NCBI GenBank assembly: GCA_003646045.1 | Contig: QNDV01000204.1 | Location: 1 to 5,347 of the forward strand | Reading direction: 5' to 3' | Source of the DNA: a bacterium | Lineage (GTDB): Bacteria > Krumholzibacteriota > Krumholzibacteria > LZORAL124-64-63 | Length of the DNA: 5,347 bases | Shown: in pieces, positions 1 to 3,379 of the stretch | Position numbering within the stretch: the stretch's first letter is position 1 | Layout of the letters: each line of letters starts with the position of its first letter | The notes under the pieces: model-generated | Database searches by the model: none | The model's input: only the letters and a program-made list of their open reading frames with translations | What the model was told of the DNA's origin: nothing | Position numbers and translations under genes: made by a program

Positions 1-527
1 ACAAGCGTCCCGACTGGTTCACCGGGGCGGTGATGCAACTGCTGGATGATGGCCTGGATTTCGATGTCTGCCTGCTAGGGGAGTCGCGGGGCAACGAGAA
101 GACCTTCGACGACCTGCGGCAACGCCTGGGCCCGCGCTGCCTGGCCGCCGGCCATGTGGACAGCCGCCAGGACTATGAGGCCTGGCTGGCGCGGGCGGAC
201 GTGGTGGTCAGCTGCGCGGCGCAGGAGTACTTCGGCATCGCGGTGGCCGAGGCCATCCATGCCGGGTGCTATCCGGTGCTGCCGCGGGACCAGGTCTATC
301 CGGCGCTCTACGGTCCGCTGTGTCGTGGCCGCCATTTCTACGACGACCCCGCCGAATTGGCCGACCTGCTGTCGACCCTGATCACCGGTGACGACTGCGG
401 TCATGTATGCTCCCTGGATCGGGATGTTGATCCCTGGTGCTGGCCCCGGCTGGCCCCGCGCTGGGACGAGCTGCTCGCCGAGGTGGCTGCGGGGGGACGC
501 CGGGCGTCAGGGGAGACAAGGTCATGA
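1..527 (+). CDS. tRNA-queuosine alpha-mannosyltransferase-like glycosyltransferase, C-terminal part (5' end outside window)
   Basis: The frame is open from base 3 with no start, so the gene begins upstream; 174 residues are visible. The GTG at 30 lies inside conserved sequence and is not a credible start. The visible part is the nucleotide-sugar-binding half of a GT-B retaining glycosyltransferase. The segment ADVVVSCAAQEYFGIAVAEA carries an E-x7-E motif, with Glu codons at 225 and 249. It is followed by AGCYPVLPRDQVYP. From memory, this ordered block closely matches animal GTDC1/QTMAN and bacterial relatives (formerly DUF3524), which transfer mannose from GDP-mannose to queuosine in tRNA-Asp. 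The family's N-terminal domain is not in view, so substrate specificity is inferred. The stop (525-527) overlaps the next start by 4 bases, indicating translational coupling. The alternative is another GT4-family mannosyltransferase. Confidence 0.8.
   Translation, partial: KRPDWFTGAVMQLLDDGLDFDVCLLGESRGNEKTFDDLRQRLGPRCLAAGHVDSRQDYEAWLARADVVVSCAAQEYFGIAVAEAIHAGCYPVLPRDQVYPALYGPLCRGRHFYDDPAELADLLSTLITGDDCGHVCSLDRDVDPWCWPRLAPRWDELLAEVAAGGRRASGETRS
510..515 (+). promoter_or_regulatory. Ribosome binding site of the HAD phosphatase gene
   Basis: GGGGAG lies 8 bases before the ATG at 524, within the last codons of the glycosyltransferase gene. It fixes the start at 524 rather than at an in-frame upstream codon at 437, which would add 29 residues before the conserved HAD motif I. 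Confidence 0.6.
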
Positions 528-1360
528 TCAAGCCTGGGGCGGTGCGGGCCTATCTCCTGGACATCGAGGGTGTGCTGGTTCGCGACAAGCGCTACGAACC
601 CGTTCCCGGTGCCGTGCAGTGGCTGGAGGGTGTCGAGGCGCAGGGGCTGCCGTGGCGACTGGTGAGCAACAACACGACTTTCACGCCGCGGGAACTGGTG
701 GATAGCCTGGCGGCTGTCGGTTTTCCCGTCACCGAACAGCATCTGGTGGGCGCCCTGGACGCCGGTCGCCGCTGGCTGGTCCAGCGCCAACTGCGGCGTA
801 TCCTGTGGCTGGGCCATCCCCGCCTGGCGGACTGGTGGCGAGCCGCCGGATTCGTCCTGGACGGTGAGGCGACAGTCGAGGCGCTGGTCCTGGGTGTGAA
901 TCCCCGGCTGGCACCCGATGATCTGGACCGCGCCCTGGCTGTCATCCTGGACGAAGGCGTGCCCGTGGTGTGCCTGCACCGCAACGGTTTCTGGCTGGAC
1001 GAGCGCAGTCAGCGGCGTCTGGGCCCCGGGGCGTGGGCCGCCGCCCTGGAAGCAGCCAGCGGCCACAGCGGCTTTACCACCATAGGCAAACCGGCGGAAA
1101 CCATCTATCATGAGGCGTTGAAAAGCCTTGGCATCCCTGCGGGGGAGTGCCTATTTATCTCTGACGATCCTGTTGCCGATCTGGTGACTGCCGGACGACT
1201 GGGTATGCGCACGGCTTTCGTGCTGTCGGGCAAGTACGGTGATCATGGTATCCTGTCCCGCTTGGCGCAGGAGGAGTGGCCCGACATGGTCTGCACCTGT
1301 CTGGCCGACATTGATTCGAACGAGCCCGGCCCGACCGGGGACATCGACTCACGGTGTTGA
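524..1360 (+). CDS. HAD superfamily class IIA (LHPP/HDHD2/NagD-like) phosphatase
   Basis: A 278-residue cytoplasmic protein of normal length for class IIA HAD phosphatases, which hydrolyse phosphate esters via an aspartyl-phosphate. Motif I is LLDIEGVLV, with nucleophile D13 and E15 where most HAD phosphatases have the acid/base Asp. Motif II is VSNNTT (S48-N49-N50). The cap domain follows and re-enters the core through LGPGAWAAALEAASG. Motif III is GKP with K189. Motif IV is ISDDPVADL (D214, D215, D219), then GMRTAFVLSGKY. The order, the LGPG...ALE segment and the terminal SGKY resemble the LHPP/HDHD2 branch, whose motif I also lacks the second Asp (Ser there). Glu could still act as acid/base, so activity is plausible; the substrate is unknown. 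The gene overlaps the glycosyltransferase by 4 bases and precedes the hydrolase-fold gene by 14, so all three are probably co-transcribed. Confidence 0.88.
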   Translation: MIKPGAVRAYLLDIEGVLVRDKRYEPVPGAVQWLEGVEAQGLPWRLVSNNTTFTPRELVDSLAAVGFPVTEQHLVGALDAGRRWLVQRQLRRILWLGHPRLADWWRAAGFVLDGEATVEALVLGVNPRLAPDDLDRALAVILDEGVPVVCLHRNGFWLDERSQRRLGPGAWAAALEAASGHSGFTTIGKPAETIYHEALKSLGIPAGECLFISDDPVADLVTAGRLGMRTAFVLSGKYGDHGILSRLAQEEWPDMVCTCLADIDSNEPGPTGDIDSRC

Positions 1361-1365
1361 GAGGA
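1360..1365 (+). promoter_or_regulatory. Ribosome binding site of the alpha/beta-hydrolase-fold gene
   Basis: AGAGGA overlaps the last base of the upstream stop codon and lies 9 bases before the ATG at 1375. This spacing selects 1375 over the in-frame GTG at 1354, which has no comparable site and would overlap the upstream gene. Confidence 0.6.
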
Positions 1366-1374
1366 AACAAGAGA

Positions 1375-2283
1375 ATGGCGGACAACAGGGGTGGCCCGCG
1401 CGGACGCGGCAACAACCAACGCAACCGCACGCCGGATCGCCAGGAAGAGGATCAGTCCCAACGCACGCAAAGGCTGGCCCTGTCGGCCTGGGACCTGGCC
1501 CGTACCCGCACCGGTCGACCTGATTCTCCCCGCGGCCATACCATCACCCTGCGTGCCAACCAGCGGTTGCTGCAGGCCTTCGAGAACGGACGCGCCATTC
1601 CGGAGGGTAACCGCAGTGTCCTGCGTGCGCCGGACCGGAGTCGCGGCAGCGTACTGCTGATCCACGGCGTATCCACTGGTCCCGGTGATCTCTACGAATT
1701 GGCGGATGTACTCTACGATGCGGACTATACCATCAGTGTGGTGCGTCTGCCGGACTACGGCACCGAGGGTGATACCATCTGTGAGGTGTCCTGGGAAGCA
1801 GCCCTTGAGCTTGTTCGCCAGCGGTTTCGGCTGCTGGCCCGTGGCGGCGGACGGATCCACGTAGTGGGTCTGGGTTTCGGCGCCACCCTGGCCCTGCATC
1901 TTTCCCTGCACGAAAGCGTTTCCACCCTGATCCTGCTGGCACCGGCCATCATGCCCCGCGAATCGATCCTGCAGCGGATGCTGGTGCGGTTCAAGCTGCA
2001 CCGGTTGGGCTTCGTACATAGTTGGCTGGGTTGGAATGCGGATCTCATGGAGGGCATGGATCGGGTGCGGGGGAGGATTGGCAGCCTGAAGGTGCCCATC
2101 TACGCGGCCCAGTGCGACGACGATGACCGGGCCAGCCCCGACAGCCTGCGTGTCCTGCAGCGCAAGGCGCGCCACGATGGTTCCCTGTTCCGCTCATTTC
2201 CTGAAGGTGGACACGCCATCCTGGACAATCACGGCTCAGGTACGCTCTTCAACGATATCGTCAGTTTCTGCGACGGGCGCTGA
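1375..2283 (+). CDS. Alpha/beta-hydrolase-fold protein, carboxylesterase-like, catalytic Ser replaced by Gly
   Basis: A 302-residue protein with no signal peptide. Residues 1-33 are a polar, probably disordered tail rich in Arg, Gly, Asn and Gln (RGGPRGRGNNQRNR). The hydrolase fold starts near residue 90. The oxyanion-hole strand is VLLIHGVSTGP (H97-G98), followed by VRLPDYGTEGD, comparable to the 'LPGHG' segment of Est30-type carboxylesterases and monoacylglycerol lipases. The nucleophile elbow reads VVGLGFGATLAL (163 onward). The family pattern is GLSxG, so G167 (codon GGT at 1873) occupies the Ser position. The other triad positions look intact: an Asp cluster at 248-251 (QCDDDDRASP) and H280 in EGGHAI. 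Without Ser or Cys at the elbow, classical ester hydrolysis is unlikely; a pseudo-enzyme or binding role is inferred. It is the last gene of the presumed operon and overlaps the convergent gene by 23 bases. Confidence 0.85.
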   Translation: MADNRGGPRGRGNNQRNRTPDRQEEDQSQRTQRLALSAWDLARTRTGRPDSPRGHTITLRANQRLLQAFENGRAIPEGNRSVLRAPDRSRGSVLLIHGVSTGPGDLYELADVLYDADYTISVVRLPDYGTEGDTICEVSWEAALELVRQRFRLLARGGGRIHVVGLGFGATLALHLSLHESVSTLILLAPAIMPRESILQRMLVRFKLHRLGFVHSWLGWNADLMEGMDRVRGRIGSLKVPIYAAQCDDDDRASPDSLRVLQRKARHDGSLFRSFPEGGHAILDNHGSGTLFNDIVSFCDGR

Positions 2284-3055
2284 CGGGGCTGGTCTCGTCC
2301 AGCCCCAGGCTGGCCGGCGGGATGCCCAGATCAGTAGCCAGGGCCTGGATCCTGCCGCGCAGGTCGTGGTCACGGGTGCGCAGGTACTCGCTGATCATGT
2401 CCAGCAACGTGTCCATGTCGGCCCGGGGAGCCTGTTGTGGTTTCTGCGGCATCAGGCCGTCCAGATCTTCCCTGTCCAGTACTGCGCCCAGACCCAGCCT
2501 CAGGGTCGCGAGGCGGGCAATCACCAGGACATAATCCTCGAAATGGTCAGCCAGTTTCCTTAGTACCGGCGCCAGGTCACTCAAGGCTCCGGGCCTGCCC
2601 TGCAGTAGATTGGCGGCGGTGTCGTAGCACAGATGGCCGGTTTCCAGGTCCTCCGTGCGCATCTCGGCCCCAGTGTTGCCATGTGTAATCCGCAGGCGGC
2701 GCAGGGTGTCACCCCGATCGGCCAGTCCCAGGGCCAACAAGCGGTGATCACCGTTGGCGCGGTACCATTCGGCCCGATCCCTCCTGGTGAGCATGCCATC
2801 CGGCGGCAACAGGCGGGCGGCGGTACCGGGCTGGACCCGTTGGTCGATGGTTCCCGTCATGAAACGCGTGAGAAGATCAGCCAGATAGACGTTCACCTCT
2901 TCATCGGCGCCGAACCCGTTGGTGGGAAAAGCTGATCCCGCGCGTGCTTTCAGCAGGTTCTCCATGAAGAACCAGTTCACGGGGCGGGGCCCGGACCAAT
3001 CCGGAAACAGGCAACGGTAGGTAGGTTGGCTCGTGTGGCTCGTATGGCTAGGCAT
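2261..3055 (-). CDS. Hypothetical protein, 264 residues, mostly helical, function unknown
   Basis: I do not recognise this family. The ATG at 3055 was chosen because a strong GGAAGGAG site sits 6 bases upstream; the frame is open back to 3322, but that extension is low in conserved-looking sequence and would fill the control region. The product has no signal peptide or membrane helix. It opens with a Ser/His/Thr micro-repeat (SHTSHTSQPT), then CLFPDWSGPRPVNWFFMENL (15-34) and EEVNVYLADLLTRFM (52-66). Residues 70-140 are rich in Arg and Asp. An amphipathic, probably helical stretch, LAPVLRKLADHFEDYVLVIARL, runs from about 161 to 182, and a linker rich in Pro and Gln (203-210) precedes a small C-terminal helical segment (213-243). 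It is transcribed divergently from the membrane protein gene and convergently with the hydrolase gene, so it is probably a single-gene unit. Confidence 0.8.
   Translation of the reverse strand: MPSHTSHTSQPTYRCLFPDWSGPRPVNWFFMENLLKARAGSAFPTNGFGADEEVNVYLADLLTRFMTGTIDQRVQPGTAARLLPPDGMLTRRDRAEWYRANGDHRLLALGLADRGDTLRRLRITHGNTGAEMRTEDLETGHLCYDTAANLLQGRPGALSDLAPVLRKLADHFEDYVLVIARLATLRLGLGAVLDREDLDGLMPQKPQQAPRADMDTLLDMISEYLRTRDHDLRGRIQALATDLGIPPASLGLDETSPVSARRRN
2285..2306. other. GC-rich stem-loop between convergent gene ends
   Basis: A perfect 8-bp stem, GGGGCTGG (2285-2292) with CCAGCCCC (2299-2306), encloses a 6-base loop. It begins 2 bases after the hydrolase stop codon and lies inside the 3' end of the minus-strand gene. 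The descending arm can instead pair with GGCTGG at 2308-2313, a 6-bp stem with a 3-base loop, so two folds compete. No T-run follows on either strand, so it is not a canonical intrinsic terminator. It might stabilise or slow transcription at the 3' ends, or simply reflect the GC-rich coding sequence. Confidence 0.4.
3027..3050 (-). repeat. 9-base tandem micro-repeat at the N-terminus of the unknown gene
   Basis: On the plus strand TGGCTCGTG (3027-3035) and TGGCTCGTA (3036-3044) are followed by a partial third copy, TGGCTA (3045-3050). In the protein this gives the Ser-His-Thr repeat directly after the initiator region. The period is a multiple of three, so a change in copy number would keep the frame. 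It is short and may be trivial. Confidence 0.5.
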
Positions 3056-3061
3056 GATCGG

Positions 3062-3069
3062 CTCCTTCC
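3062..3069 (-). promoter_or_regulatory. Ribosome binding site of the unknown minus-strand gene
   Basis: On the minus strand this reads GGAAGGAG, a near-perfect Shine-Dalgarno sequence 6 bases before the ATG at 3055. It is the strongest such site in the window and decides the start against longer alternatives reaching to 3322. Confidence 0.75.
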
Positions 3070-3109
3070 GTAACGCCACTGGAAGCAGGGATTGTGCCGT
3101 AGTGCTGGT

Positions 3110-3138
3110 CTTGTAACCCGTTCTGTTGCAGTCGATAA
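3110..3138 (-). promoter_or_regulatory. Candidate promoter toward the unknown minus-strand gene, face to face with the plus-strand one
   Basis: On the minus strand TTATCG (3138-3133) and TACAAG (3115-3110) lie 17 bases apart, matching 3 and 4 of 6 consensus positions. Transcription would start near 3103, about 48 bases before the ATG, a sensible leader length. The elements occupy almost the same bases as the plus-strand candidate, so polymerase could bind in only one direction at a time if both are real. Confidence 0.22.
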
Positions 3139-3139
3139 G
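3111..3139 (+). promoter_or_regulatory. Candidate sigma-70-like promoter toward the membrane protein gene
   Basis: TTGTAA (3111-3116) and GATAAG (3134-3139) are separated by exactly 17 bases; each matches 4 of 6 consensus positions. Transcription would begin near 3146, giving a leader of about 235 bases containing the stem-loops at 3183-3257. The match is modest, and other sigma factors would use different sequences. Confidence 0.3.
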
Positions 3140-3182
3140 CTGCGGCGGTCCGGCGTGCTGGGCCCAGGGGTAGCGCTGGGCG

Positions 3183-3257
3183 GTCGGAAAACCGCCACTG
3201 TGGTTTCCGACAAGGGCGCATTTTGCCCTTTGGTTCTTCCGTTTCGCGCCGAAGAAC
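3183..3257 (+). promoter_or_regulatory. Three consecutive stem-loops in the presumed leader of the membrane protein gene
   Basis: Stem 1 pairs GTCGGAAA (3183-3190) with TTTCCGAC (3204-3211) and continues, past a bulged A at 3191, with CC (3192-3193) to GG (3202-3203): 10 bp with an 8-base loop. Stem 2 starts at the next base: AAGGGC (3212-3217) with GCCCTT (3225-3230), loop of 7. Stem 3 follows 2 bases later: GTTCTTC (3233-3239) with GAAGAAC (3251-3257), loop of 11. All three could form in one RNA. I recognise no known riboswitch. No good T-run follows, so a simple terminator is not indicated. Protein-binding inverted repeats in DNA are an alternative. Confidence 0.4.
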
Positions 3258-3286
3258 GGGACGACTGGCCGCACCGCGCCGCTGGA

Positions 3287-3309
3287 CCGGGACGTCCCCG
3301 ATGTCCCGG
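3287..3309 (+). promoter_or_regulatory. Further leader stem-loop with an alternative pairing partner
   Basis: CCGGGAC (3287-3293) pairs perfectly with GTCCCGG (3303-3309) over a 9-base loop. The right arm can instead pair with CGGGAC at 3257-3262, next to stem 3 of the upstream cluster. The left arm is also part of the 10-base palindrome GGGACGTCCC (3289-3298). Alternative pairings are expected by chance at this GC content, so the functional claim is weak. Confidence 0.25.
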
Positions 3310-3366
3310 CCGAAGCGAACACGCCCGCGTTCGTCGGAGCCGGATCCGGCGGGCCCGCTCAACGGG

Positions 3367-3373
3367 AAAGGAA
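3367..3373 (+). promoter_or_regulatory. Ribosome binding site of the membrane protein gene
   Basis: AAAGGAA lies 6 bases before the ATG at 3380. It supports this start, after which the protein begins its acidic N-terminal segment. Confidence 0.6.
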
Positions 3374-3379
3374 TCGGGA

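Larger units (their letters stand above)
3056..3379. other. Divergent intergenic control region
   Basis: 324 bases without a convincing gene separate two divergent starts. From left to right it holds the Shine-Dalgarno site of the minus-strand gene, an AT-richer island (about 3108-3140) readable as promoters in both directions, three consecutive stem-loops (3183-3257), a further 7-bp stem (3287-3309), two overlapping GC palindromes (3339-3358) and the Shine-Dalgarno site of the plus-strand gene. Open frames crossing it are extensions or shadows with no start signal of their own. Confidence 0.7.

Noticed and set aside
30..32. GTG as the start of the glycosyltransferase
   Set aside because: The frame continues open upstream to base 3 with residues (KRPDWF) that fit the family's conserved segment, so the gene is truncated by the window rather than starting here.
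401..1111. 236-codon minus-strand open frame opposite the HAD gene
   Set aside because: It is a shadow of a clear HAD phosphatase with all four motifs on the plus strand.
1243..2175. 310-codon minus-strand open frame opposite the hydrolase gene
   Set aside because: The plus strand encodes a recognisable alpha/beta hydrolase across this stretch; the antisense frame crosses two genes and shows no family motifs.
3212..3245. Possible intrinsic terminator at the second leader stem
   Set aside because: The stem has only 6 bp, and the following bases (TGGTTCTTCC) are not a T-run; a terminator for a divergent upstream gene is not needed here.
3056..3322. N-terminal extension of the unknown minus-strand gene to a start at 3322
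   Set aside because: The frame is open, but the GGAAGGAG site 6 bases before the ATG at 3055 fixes the start, and the extension is low-complexity and would cover the stem-loop region.
3339..3358. Overlapping palindromes GCCGGATCCGGC and GCGGGCCCGC before the plus-strand ribosome binding site
   Set aside because: They are perfect but short and made almost only of G and C; palindromes of this size are expected by chance in several kilobases of GC-rich DNA, and no second operator copy was seen.
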